From Notospermus geniculatus (lineage: Eukaryota > Nemertea > Pilidiophora > Heteronemertea > Lineidae), in the NCBI GenBank assembly GCA_002633025.1, contig NMRB01000154.1, positions 331,928-395,927 on the forward strand: a stretch of DNA of 64,000 bases, written 5' to 3'. Below the pieces are notes generated by a model. The model searched no databases. It was not told the origin of the DNA and saw nothing but the letters and a program-made list of their open reading frames with translations. Shown here piece after piece: positions 34,300 through 44,756 of the stretch; the stretch's first letter is position 1; every line of letters starts with the position of its first letter. Made by a program: the position numbers and the translations under genes.

Positions 34300-35084
34300 A
34301 TCCCACCGAACGTAAGTTCGGTAGGGATTATAGGGAAACCCCTGTGTGTCCGTCCGTCTGTCAGTCCGGCTGTCAGTCCGTCTGGGCCCATAACTTTACA
34401 ATGACTGAAGATTTTAAGTTCATGTTTGGTGGGGAGATGTACCATGGGCCATCGGTGTGTCGCGTGAAAGAATCGGCCAAATCTGATTATCACTTTGCCA
34501 CCAGGGGGCGAAAAGCCAAAACACAAAAACTGCGATTGTGCCTTTAATACTGAACGGAATTTCATTGAATTTTTTTGGTAGGCTCACCTAGCAAGGGTAC
34601 ATAATATATCGTAAGATTTTTAAATTTCAGTGATTTTTCAGCCCTGTAGGGGGCGCTTTGTAAAAACCACACAAGTTCCCTTCCGCTCTGTAACTTCTCA
34701 ATGACTGAAGATTTTGGTTTCATATTTGGTGGGAGGGTGTGTCATGGGCTAACGGTGTGTCGCGTGAAAGAATCGACCAAATCCGATTCTCCACTCCACC
34801 ACCAGGGGGCCAAAGGCTAAAACACAAAAACTGCATTTACACCTTAAATATTGAACGGAATTTCACCAAATTTTTGTGGTTGGCTCATCTAGCAAGGGTA
34901 CATAATATATCGCATGGTTTGGAATTTAATCGATGTTTCAGCCCTATAGGGGGCACTTTGTAAAAACCACAAAAGTTCCCTTCTGCTCATGATAGTACCT
35001 TCGACATTGACGCTGTGACTTGTGACTCGAATATCCCTTCTGGCTCGCAACATTTCAATGAACGCAACTTTCGTTCAGTGGGAT
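34300..35084 (+). repeat. Element with two ~300 bp direct repeats, inserted in the foldback
   Basis: The terminal inverted repeat ATCCCACCGAACGTAAGTTCGG is mirrored at 35055-35084. It starts with CGTCCGTCTGTCAGTCC simple sequence, then has two direct units (34385- and 34690-), each with CAATGACTGAAGATTTT, GTGTGTCGCGTGAAAGAATC and CACCAGGGGGC. It splits the outer inverted arm of the surrounding foldback. Confidence 0.7.
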
Positions 35085-35620
35085 TTGCACACGCTTTGCA
35101 TTGCTCTTGTTGGCCAATGTTTACATAAAATGCACGCCATGCATTGCACAATGTAGGCCTATTTTAAATGTACAGCGGAGGCGCCGATGTTTGGGTCCTT
35201 TCCGCCTCACTGGCTTCGTGCTAGGTGCGATAAGGCCTATAGGCTAGCGCACGACTGCTAGTAGCTGTTTGTGGGTAGAGCAACTATTACAATGTAGTCT
35301 AGGCCTTATCGCAGCTGCCATGTTGGACGCCAGCCAGGCGGAAAGGGCTCAACCATCAGCGCCCCCACAGTACACTTACAGTAGGCCTACATTGTGCTGT
35401 GCATGGCATGCATTTTTTTGTAAACATTGGCCAATAAAGTAACTTCCAAAATTCAGATGTGCTTAAAACTATCACTTTATGCTGCCTGCCATAACACACT
35501 GGCCATGTACATTTGTAGCCTAGCTAGTAGTTTTAAGCGCATCCGGCTTTTGGAAGTTACTTTTATTGGCCGATGTTTACAAAAAATGCACTGCGGGCCC
35601 TGCTGGCTTCCAATTTGGCG
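35085..35620. repeat. Outer arm and a second, smaller foldback copy
   Basis: 35100-35240 is the reverse complement of 33770-33890 (GGCCAATGTTTACATAAAATGC, CTTTCCGCCTCACTGGCTTC). 35325-35475 repeats the forward arm (CAGGCGGAAAGGGCTCAACC, TTGGCCAATAAAGTAACTTC) and 35520-35595 the reverse arm, so the same foldback is present again without the insert. Confidence 0.7.
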
Positions 35621-35785
35621 GCTGTGATAAGGCATATGACAGCAATAGGGCCAAGTACATGTACATGCAGTGACCATCAGCTGATTGGGCCTATTTCTCT
35701 CAGTTCTTAACTGGGATATGGTGCCTACATGTACACATTAGTTTTAAAACAAGTGATTCACATATTCATTATTTATCTGTTTCAG

Positions 35786-36539
35786 TCACACAGTTGCTCA
35801 GATCTGTTGTACCATACCATAACAGTCAAGTTCGGCCTTGTACCAAATTTGTCGGACATTCTATCCAGTGCGAGGAAGGTAATACCTTTTGTGAGAACAG
35901 CATACAGTACTTCAATCAATCTGTACCTTGAACAATGAATGTAGATTTTTGGCATTCTGCCCAGAAGTAACGAAATTGTAACAAAATAATTAACAAAATC
36001 TCCCACATGCTTGTACCAGAAAAGTCAATCCCCTTGACACAGGCCTTTCCATTTGACAGGGGCTAAGATGTTCATGCGCCTTGCAAACAATAGAATTTCT
36101 ATTGATTGCGAGGTGCATGCACATTTTAGTGCCCCTTAAACAGAAAGGCCTGTTAACAGTTTATTTCATTTAAATTCTTGGGTCTTCATTGTATTGATCC
36201 TCCAAGAGCTTTAACTACACTACTGATCATTTTACTGGTATGTACATGTATTGTAAAAAATTTCAATTATGTTCTTTGTGGGACACACTGCCATTTAAGA
36301 ACAAAAGTGATATGCAATCCCCACATATTCATTTCTTCGTCATTTTCTAATTTCAGGTTACCAAATTCCTCAGAAGATACGCTGCAGTATCTTCCTCCTG
36401 TTCTGTCAGAATACTAACTGTCACCCAGGACACCCTACAAAACACCAGGCACCAGCGAACGATTTCCACCTGTCAGCGTGCAGTTAACCATCAGCATACG
36501 GTTCCTGAACTCAACTGTCAGCGCGTGGTTCAGGGGTAG
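35786..36539 (+). CDS. Two candidate 3' exons, gene unknown
   Basis: A good acceptor (TTATTTATCTGTTTCAG) at 35785 opens a 93 bp phase-0 exon to AGGAAG-GTAATA at 35878; it encodes TVKFGLVPNLSDILSSARK at its end. A second good acceptor (TTTTCTAATTTCAG) at 36356 opens a phase-0 frame (VTKFLRRYAAVSSSCSVRIL...) to TAG at 36537-36539. Phases agree. The last ~10 bp already belong to the satellite unit that follows. No family is recognised, and no upstream exon could be assigned. Confidence 0.3.
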
Positions 36540-39500
36540 GCCGAGTGCATTCGCAATTTCTGTCGTAATTTGCCGTGATGTTCCATTGAATGCAGGATGG
36601 AGGGAACTAGGCTAAGTGAAACTGGGCTGAGGACAGGAGGTAACCAAAGTTTCCAAGCCATCTGCCGAGCTGTTCTGATCAAGACAACAGGAGACAATTG
36701 GTGTCATTTTGTAGGTATATCACTCTTCTATTGAATCTCCATGCAGTGGTGAGAAATTTGGAAATGTCAAGAGTTATTGCCGTTGAATGTGCCTCAAGAG
36801 GACAGGTGCTGCCATCTGAGCTAAGCAGAAGGATCCTTGGAGAGATTTTGTAACGTTTGTCTCAAACGTTACAACATCTCTCCATGCTGTAACCTTCTTT
36901 GCAGTGAACCATCGTCAATGTCTCCTCCATATTTCCACTGAACCGTTTGCCGATATCTCCAAAGGTTCAAGAGTTATTGCCGTTTAGGCCCTCTTCCCTT
37001 TTTACCAGTGAGTGGAGATAAATTGTAACTTTGGTTTGTTACAAAGAATCTCCTGGCGGTAAAGTGTAACTTTCATGTGTTACAAATTATCACCATACTA
37101 GATTCTCTCAGAGAAAGTTCGACAAGGTTCAGGGGTAGGCCGAGTGCATTCGCAATTTCTGTCGTAATTTGCCGTGATGTTCCATTGAATGCAGGATGGA
37201 GCGAACTAGGCTAAGTGAAACTAGGCTGAGGACAGGAGGTAACCAAAGTTTCCAGGCCATCTGCCGAGCTGTTCTGATCAAGACAACAGGAGACAATTGG
37301 TGTCATTTTGTAGGTATATCATTCTTCTATTGAATCTCCATGCAGTGGTGAGAAATTTGGAAATGTCAAGAGTTATTGCCGTTGAATGGGCTTCAAGAGG
37401 ACAGGTGCTGCCATCTGAGCTAAGCAGAAGGAACCTTGGAGAGATTTTGTAACGTTTGTCTCAAACGTTACAAAATCTCTCCATGCTGTAACCTTCTGTA
37501 TTCTTCGGACCCCTTGGAGGAAGTTGACCAAGTTTGCAGTGAACCATCGTCAATGTCTCCTCCATATTTCCACTGAACCGTTTGCCGATATCTCCAAAGG
37601 TTCAAGAGTTATTGCCGTTTAGGCCCTCTTCCCTTTTTACCAGGGAGTGGAGATAAATTGTAACTTTGGTTTGTTACAAAAAATCTCCTGGCGATAAAGT
37701 GTAACTTTCATGTGTTACAAATTATCACCATACTAGATTCTCTCAGAGAAAGTTCGACAAGGTTCAGGGGTAGGCCGAGTGCATTCGCAATTTCTGTCGT
37801 AATTTGCCGTGATGTTCCATTGAATGCAGGATGGAGCGAACGAGGCTAAGTGAAACTAGGCTGAGGACAGGAGGTAACCAAAGTTTCCAGGCCATATGCC
37901 GAGCTGTTCTGATCAAGACAACAGGAGACAATTGGTGTCATTTTGTAGGTATATCATTCTTCTATTGAATCTCCATGCAGTGGTGAGAAATTTGGAAATG
38001 ATAAGAGTTATTGCCGTTGAATGTGCTTCAAGAGGACAGGTGCTGCCCTCTGAGCTAAGCAGAAGGAATTAAACATGGAGAGATTTTGTAACGTTTGTCG
38101 CAAACGTTACAAAATCTCTCCAAGCAGAGGTGAGATTCTGTAACCTTCTGTATTCTTCGGACCCCTTGGAGGAAGCTGACCAAGTTTGCAGTGAACCATC
38201 GTCAATGTCTCCTCCATATTTCCACTGAACCGTTTCTCGATATCTCCAAAGATTCGGGAGTTATTGCCGTTTAGGCCCTCTTCCCTTTTTACCAGGGAGT
38301 GGAGATAAATTGTAACTTTCGTTTGTTACAAAAAATCTCCTGGCGATAAAGTGTAAATTTCATGTGTTACAAATTATCACCATACTAGATTCTCTCAGAG
38401 AAAGTTCGACAAGGTTCAGGGGTAGGCCGAGTGCATTCGCAATTTCTGTNCATGCGCATTTTCTACCGTAATTTGCTGTCATATTCAATTGAATGGAGGA
38501 CGGAGCGAACTGGGCTAAGTGAAACTTGGCTGAGAACAGGAGGTACCAAAAGTTTCCAGGCCGTCTGCCGAGCTGTTCTGATAAAGACAACAGGAGACAA
38601 TTCGTGTCATTTTGTAGGTATAACCTTCTTCTAAACAGACCAGTTTCCTGCATTCGCATTCGCTTCCAGGCCATCTGCCGAGCTGTTCTGATAAAGACAA
38701 CAGGCGACAATACGTGTCATTTTGTAGGTATATCCTTCTTCTAAAAAACTTTACAAAATCTCACTACTGGAGAGATTTTGTAAGGTTACAAAATCTCACC
38801 ACTGCATGGAGAGATGTTGTAACGTTACAAAATCTCACCACTGCATGGAGAGATTTTGTAACGTTACAAAATCTCGCCACTGGAGAGATTTTGTAACGTA
38901 ACAAAATCTCTCCATGCAGTGGTGAGAAATTTGGAAATGTCAAGAGTTATTGCCGTTGAATGTGCTTCAAGAGGACAGGTGCTGCCCTCTGAGCTAAGGA
39001 GAAGGAAACTTGGAGAGATTTTGTAACGTTACAAAATCTCTCCATGCAGTGGTGAGATTTTGTAACGTTACAAAATCTCTCCAGTGGCGAGATTTTGCAA
39101 CGTTACAAAATCTCTCCAGTGGTGTGATTTTGTAACGTTTTTGCCGTTTAGGCCCTCTTCCCTTTTGTGCTTGAGAGACAGGTGCTGCCCCCTGAGCTAA
39201 GGAACAGAAACTATTACAGTGGCAAAGCTTCTACAGTAACTTTCATGTGTTACAAATTATCACCATACTAGATTCTCTCAGAGAAAGTTCGACAAGGTTC
39301 AGGGGTGGGCGGAGTGCATTCGCAATTTCTGTCGTAATTTGCCGTGATGTTCCATTGAATGCAGGATGGAGCGAACTAGGCTAAGTGAAACTAAAAAATC
39401 TCCTGGCGATAAAGTGTAACTTTCATGTGTTACAAATTATCACCATACTAGATTCTCTCAGAGAAAGTTCGACAAGGTTCAATTGTCAACTGACAAGATA

Positions 39501-40450
39501 GACCCTGTCAGTTTAAGCATATTCTGAGAACGACTTCCAGCTTGTCAGTACGACGAGATATTTTTTAGAGTGCAGGAGACAATTGGTGTCATTTTGTAGG
39601 TACCGGTATATCATTCTTCTAAACAGATCAGACTCCTGCATGCGCATTCTACCGTAATTTGCTGTCATATTCAATTGAATGGAGGACGGAGCGAACTGGG
39701 CTAAGTGAAACTTGGCTGAGAACAGGGGGTACCAAAAGTTTCCAGGCCATCTGCCGAGCTGTTCTGATAAAGACAGCAGGTGACAATTCGTGTCATTTTG
39801 TAGGTATAACCTTCTTCTAAACAGACCAGTTTCCTGCATTCGCATTCGCTTCCGGGCCATCTGCCGAGCTGTTCTGATAAAGACAACAGGCGACAATTGG
39901 TGTCATTTTGTAGATATCCTTCTTCTAAAAAACTTTACAAAATCTCACCACTGGAGAGATTTTGTAGGTTTTGCGGGATTTTGTAACGTTACAAAATCTC
40001 TCCAGTGGTGAGATTTGGTAACGTTACAAAATCTCTCCAGTGAGTGGTTAAGTTAAAAAGAGTGCAGGCACGCGCCTCCTTGGAGGAAGTTGACCAAGTT
40101 TGCAGTGAACCATCGTCAATGTCTCCTCCATATTTCCACCGAACCGTTTGCCGATATCTCCAAAGGTTCGAGAGTTTTTGCCGTTTAGGCCCTCTTCCCT
40201 TTTTACCAGGGAGTGGAGATAAATTGTAACATAGGTTTGTTACAAAAAATCTCCTGGCGATAAAGTGTAACTCAGTTTCATGTGTTACAAATTATCACCA
40301 TACTAGATTCTCTTGTAACGTTACAAAATCTCACCACTGGAGAGATTTTGTAAAGTTTTTTAGAAGAAGGATATACCTACAAAATGACACCAATATTGTC
40401 GCCTATCCTTCTTCTAAAAAACTTTACAAAATCCAGTGTCCTAGCCAGGA
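36530..40450. repeat. Complex satellite, ~600-650 bp units with palindromes
   Basis: Units begin GGTTCAGGGGTAGGCCGAGT at 36530, 37128, 37761 and 38415, with broken copies at 39297 and further on. Each contains GTCAAGAGTTATTGCCGTTG, a hairpin GAGATTTTGTAACGTTTGTC/mirror, TCGTCAATGTCTCCTCCATA and a TTACAAATTATCACC part. The first three are full and nearly identical; later ones are deleted, rearranged and invaded by arrays of the palindrome. A single N at 38450 marks a probable assembly join. Frames on both strands are by-products of the repeats. Confidence 0.9.
38750..39135. repeat. Palindrome array GAGATTTTGTAAC/GTTACAAAATCTC
   Basis: About ten alternating half sites of the perfect 26 bp palindrome formed by GAGATTTTGTAAC and GTTACAAAATCTC, separated by CACCACTG / CCATGCAGTGGT / CAGTGG spacers. 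Adjacent units can pair, giving cruciform potential. Smaller clusters are at 39940-40060 and 40310-40440, and a large one is at 61318-61680. Confidence 0.9.
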
Positions 40451-40512
40451 TTTCAACTATATGCCCTGAGATGCGATTTCAGCCATACTCTTAACGAAAT
40501 AAATGAACATAC

Positions 40513-41143
40513 CACTGCCATTTTGACCAAGCATTTTACGTCGATCAAATCTGATGGGATCACCGCCGCCGATCTTTCATCATCAGACGTGTAGACGAAG
40601 AATTCTTCCTTATCACCGGAGACGAATCGAGGTCTCATTTCGTTGAGACATGCGATAAAATTACAGCATTAATGTCACAAACATGATTCCCGGTATGATC
40701 GCTAAGAAAATCAGATGACGATACAAAGGGCAGTGAGAAAATTACGGAAACGTATAGGCCTAGGGCCAAACATGAACCAGAAAAAATTATCACAGAAAAA
40801 ACATGAACCAGAAAAAATACGTATCACGTACAAACGTGATAATTTTTTTTTCTCGTTCGTATTTGGCCCTAATACAATATCAATATCAATATCAATAAAT
40901 CGCGTCCTGGTCCAAAAGGACCTTTGCGAGTTGGTAGAACCGTTGAAAATTTTGCGCATGCGTCAATTTTTTTATTTTTTTTTTTTAATATATGTATTGA
41001 ATTAAGTGCGATCCTATTTAAAATAATTCAAGCAATCTTACCTGGACTTGAGGCAGATGATATCACTCCTTTGGGTTGTGATAACAGTTTCACCAGGTCG
41101 CTTGAGGCAAGAAGTAAATAAGTTCACTCCACTGGTTGTGAAC
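40513..41143 (-). CDS. Two candidate exons, gene unknown
   Basis: Minus strand: an acceptor CTCAGCTGCAG at 41144 opens a 102 bp exon (FTTSGVNLFTSCLKRPGE, DIICLKS) to a donor CCAG-GTAAGA at 41042. A second exon (RPRFVSGDKEEFFVYTSDDE... IPSDLIDVKCLVKMAV) ends at a donor GTG-GTATGT at 40513; its start is either a phase-compatible but weak acceptor at 40634 or an ATG at 40638. The second piece has a protein-like acidic/hydrophobic mix and loosely recalls the end of a BAH-type domain, but that is a weak impression. Confidence 0.3.
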
Positions 41144-41279
41144 CTGCAGCTGAGTGCACTGAGGTTTAAATGGTGTCCCAACAAGGTGCAGGGAACTGGA
41201 AAAAGGTGGCAAAAAAGTGTGTTATAGTAACGAAGTGTATCTTTATTTCTATTCTCCTTACTTCTAGGCCTACTGCCCA

Positions 41280-41436
41280 ATAGACCATGTGCAGCGACGA
41301 TTATGACGTCACCGCGACGTCGAGATGCTGCCATTTTGGACGGCACGTCCAACGCATTCGTAGCGTCAGATGCCGTCCAAAATGGCTGACGTGCGAATTA
41401 TGACGTCAATGATGACGTCACGTGCACATGGTCTAT
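41280..41436. repeat. Foldback element, TGACGTCA-rich
   Basis: ATAGACCATGTGCA is mirrored by the TGCACATGGTCTAT end. Inner arms: GCTGCCATTTTGGACGGCAC and mirror. It contains four GACGTCA words, which match CREB-type sites but here come with the repeat. Confidence 0.8.
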
Positions 41437-41530
41437 AGGAGCATATGTCCCCAAACAAAGATCCCAGTTTTTAGTTAAAGGATGGTGCAGAAATACATAT
41501 TAGATAAACAGTTAAACAAAGTTGTATACC

Positions 41531-41629
41531 GTACCGTTTGGCACCTGTTATAGTGAAAGTAACTCTTTGTGACTTATAATACCGTTTGGCACCTGTTATA
41601 GTGAAAGTAACTCTTTGTGACTTATAATA
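41531..41629 (+). repeat. 49 bp tandem duplication
   Basis: Two exact copies of a unit starting TACCGTTTGGCACCTGTTAT and ending GTGACTTATAA. Confidence 0.9.
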
Positions 41630-42304
41630 ACAGATGGAATGCAATGTTACATAAACCCTTGATATAGTCCGGCAATCAATACCAACAGGTTGTGTTGGCT
41701 TCATAAAATAGTGAAATATATATAACTGGAAGAGTGCTCGCTCCAAGCTGAGTTTCCAGCCTCCAATTGTACAAATAACCTAGCGTACCCGCATAAGCTG
41801 GGTATCAGCACCGTTTGAATGTTGCCATGACGTTCTTTACATTTCTAGTACCCACTGTCCCAGCTGGGTCGTCTTAACCAATAATATACAAAGATGACGA
41901 CAATCTCAGGGACCCGCCTAGGCTTGGGTTCTATCCCAACTCGTGCAAATAACTCAACCTCACAAGATGAATGAAAACCACAGTCCGACTTCCAATGTAT
42001 CTACAGGGAATGAAAGTATTGGATCCAGTCAGGTGTTAATCTTACAAATAGATATGAAAGGATCCTCGAATGGATCAGGCATTCTATTTGGAGGAGATGG
42101 TGAAAATTCTGTATACGGTACGGGTAATAGTCCGGGCTGTAGAGACCCCCGGGTAGAGACCTTCATACTCATGCATCCATAGTTGCTCCACCGGTAAAAA
42201 AGGCAAATTGTACTCTGAGTACGGTTGAGCGGAGACCGGGAACCACCCATTTGTGACGACCAGTTGGAAAAGGTCGATGAGGTTGGTTAGCCCGAAGAAG
42301 ATAA

Positions 42305-42550
42305 TTAGCCCACCATGTTATGAATCTTATCTCTCCACATAGGAATTACTTCATCTGTCGTCAGAATGTGGTCGTGGTGAAAAATACGTTTCCGTACATT
42401 TCCATGGCAACTGAGGTATGTTTCTAGGACAACCGGGAGGGACATCGTTGTGGTTGTTGTGGCATCATCATGTACTAGTATTCCAGGAAAAACCGCATAA
42501 GCAAGAGAGAACACGATGCCTTTTAATTTTTGGGAGGCCGATTTAGCCAT
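42305..42550 (-). CDS. Candidate first exon, divergent to VPS13
   Basis: An 81-codon frame from ATG at 42550 on the minus strand: MAKSASQKLKGIVFSLAYAV at the start, a Thr run, then YLSCHGNVRKRIFHHDHILT and TTDEVIPMWRDKIHNM. A donor (ACATG-GTGGGC) lies just before its stop. The start is 370 bp from the VPS13 ATG on the opposite strand, an arrangement typical of a shared bidirectional promoter. I do not recognise the family. The protein-like composition and location support it only moderately. Confidence 0.35.
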   Translation of the reverse strand: MAKSASQKLKGIVFSLAYAVFPGILVHDDATTTTTMSLPVVLETYLSCHGNVRKRIFHHDHILTTDEVIPMWRDKIHNMVG

Positions 42551-42919
42551 CCATTCTCCAATACTGCAATATTCGGCCTATGGTCCTCGTTAATGGAGAG
42601 TAGATGAGGCGGAGTAATATGACCTATTTTATTTTTGCATCAATATTTTATCATACATCATTCTGTAATGATTTGTAAATATTTTGGACATATGTCGTCG
42701 ATATCTTATTTATTTTACTCATTTATAGCTTTTCCGTGATTGATTTAGAAGCACTAATTTCTGAGATGACAAATTCGCGGAGTGATCTCCCTTCAACTCG
42801 GCACAAACCGGCCGTCCGTCATGGCGGCCCAACCCCTCCCCGAATGAGTGACAGTATCCGAAATATTTACGCCGATTTTACCAAAGTGCATCGTGTAATT
42901 GCCCTGCCAAGCCATCAAA
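42551..42919. promoter_or_regulatory. Presumed VPS13 5' UTR/promoter region
   Basis: 370 bp upstream of the VPS13 start codon, also upstream of a divergent open frame. It holds no TATA box in an obvious position. An open plus frame (42736-42930) overlaps the VPS13 ATG out of frame and is probably untranslated leader. The promoter role is inferred from position only. Confidence 0.35.
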
Positions 42920-43019
42920 ATGGTTTTTGAATCCATTATTGTGGATTTACTGAACAAATATTTAGGAGATTACGTCGAGAATTTGGATAAATCGCAGCTG
43001 AAGTTGGGGATATGGGGCG
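42920..43019 (+). CDS. VPS13: VPS13 first coding exon
   Basis: VPS13 proteins are very large bridge-like lipid transporters at membrane contact sites. ATG at 42920 opens 33 codons plus one base: [20 protein letters not shown] then [14 protein letters not shown], followed by a donor G-GTAAGC. This is the conserved N-terminal chorein motif of VPS13A/C (family form MVFESVVVDVLNRFLGDYV...LKLGIWGG), and a ~100 bp first exon in this phase is what I expect of the family. Human VPS13C shares the [14 protein letters not shown] wording, so A versus C cannot be settled. I found no exon 2 (NLQIKENAL-type) downstream in this window, so intron 1 is long, may contain the aminopeptidase gene on the other strand, or the assembly is wrong here. 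Confidence 0.9.
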
Positions 43020-44756
43020 GTAAGCATTGCCATTGATCAATGTACATGTAGGCCTACACATATCACTTGCATGCACTAGCCTACGTCATGACCGTACGCC
43101 ATGTACATCATGATGTACATGCTGTATGCAAACTCTCTCTTGGACGGACACAGGGCTGATGGGCGCTGTTGATTGTTGTCTCCCACTCCCACCCAGCATG
43201 ATGATGGAAGATCAGCCCTTTTCTTCAACTAACTTCACCACCCCTTTCTCCCTGTCCCTGACCCTGCCCTCCCATCCCACCTACCACCAGCAGCAGCGCA
43301 CGCACGACGCAGCCGCTACGGCACCCCCTGCCCATCCCTCCTTCCCCTCCCCCTGCCCTGCCAGGCTACCTTGCACCCCCTGCATGACATGCATGACTCT
43401 GCCTTTCATTCAACGCTAGGGCCTACGGCGATGCTTAGGCCTACCAGACCATGACCATGACGACAATCGCACAACAGGAAAAAAGGACATCAGACTCTCC
43501 AAGTCCAAGTTGCTGTCAAATCTCGCTGGACGCTGACGCTGATGACACATCGCTAAATTGACTCGTTGACGATGCTTGCCATGTCTCTGCCGCTGTTGCT
43601 TTCATGATGTACTTCTTTATCCAATTATTTTTTCCCATAAACAGCTCTGTAATCTGTATCACCTCTTGCTTTGCCTGTCATGTGTTCAGCTATTCTGTAT
43701 ATAGATGTCGCTCTGTGTCGCCTCTTGCTTTGCCTGTAATATATTCACCTAGCTGTACGGATGTCGCTCATTGTCACCGCATGCTTTGCCTGTCATCTGT
43801 TCACCCCTGTATTTATTCATAAACATTTACATTGTAGATGTACTCTATCACCTCTTGCTTTGCGTGTCATTCATGTCATTTCATTCATTTTAATCTCTGT
43901 ATGCACTCTTTGTTTTTCCACTTACCGGTATTAAAATTAATTTTGCAATATTACAGTACTGCCTGAAAGATACCTCTCATGCGCCCTCGGACGCCCGCAA
44001 AACCGCCCTAGGAACGCCCTAGGATCGCCCGTTTCTTTCCGAGGGCGCACTGCGGGCGTTCCGCGGACGCATTGCGGTCGTTCCTCGGTCGCAGCTCGGG
44101 CGCTCCTCGGTCGCGCTGCGGCCGTACTTCGGGCGTTAATTACATCAACATGACATCAAAGTAGGCCTAAATGCCGCCGCCGGCTTCCGCCTTCGATATG
44201 AACAACGCGCTGCCAGCAAACCAAATTTCATACCTTAGTGTCACTGACCGGCAACAAGCTGTAGGCCTACTCAGAATTCTAAAACTTTCCCGACATGTTC
44301 GTCAAAAACATCGCAATCAGTTTCAAACTCATCGTCCCCTTACCTATCACAGCATCATGAACACGGCAGCATCCCGCATGTCCCAACAGTGTGCATGCAT
44401 CAGGCACTGCATTCACCAGTATCATCATTATCATACATGCAGTTGCCCAGCAACGCCTGTCAATCACTCTCAGTCACCATCCAGTGTAATAGGGATGTTG
44501 GTCCCACTATAGGAATACTGCGTAACTTCGGCCGTGCTAATTTTTTCTTCTTTTTAATTTCAGGACTTGAAGTGTCAGTGACCATGAGACATTCAATGTT
44601 GAGGCACCAGTCATTTCCAGGAATCGTTTCAGGGCCGATGGCGAAGATACTGACATGATGGCATTATCATATTATGTTAATGAGATCATGACACCATTCG
44701 CTGCCAGGCCAGGCCATAGCCACGCAGTCTCAAACCACGTGTGTGGTGTAAAACAC
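43020..44756. other. VPS13 intron 1, proximal part; GC-rich repeat
   Basis: CTCTTGCTTTGCCTGT recurs four times at ~43670-43870, and a GC-rich degenerate repeat (GGGCGTTCCTCGG-like, ~13-20 bp) lies at 43975-44140. A strong acceptor TTCTTTTTAATTTCAG at ~44562 precedes a short open frame (LEVSVTMRHSMLRHQSFP) that would be in phase with VPS13 exon 1 but does not match the family and stops after ~30 codons. Confidence 0.45.

Noticed and set aside
38360-39896. Repeated minus-strand frames of 116-127 codons (SPVVFIRTARQM...)
   Set aside because: By-products of the satellite units; they occur in unrelated phases, cross hairpins and a single N, and show no domain.
36530-40450. CRISPR-like regular repeats
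   Set aside because: This is a eukaryotic genome; the repeats alternate in orientation, lack unique spacers of constant size and have no cas genes nearby.
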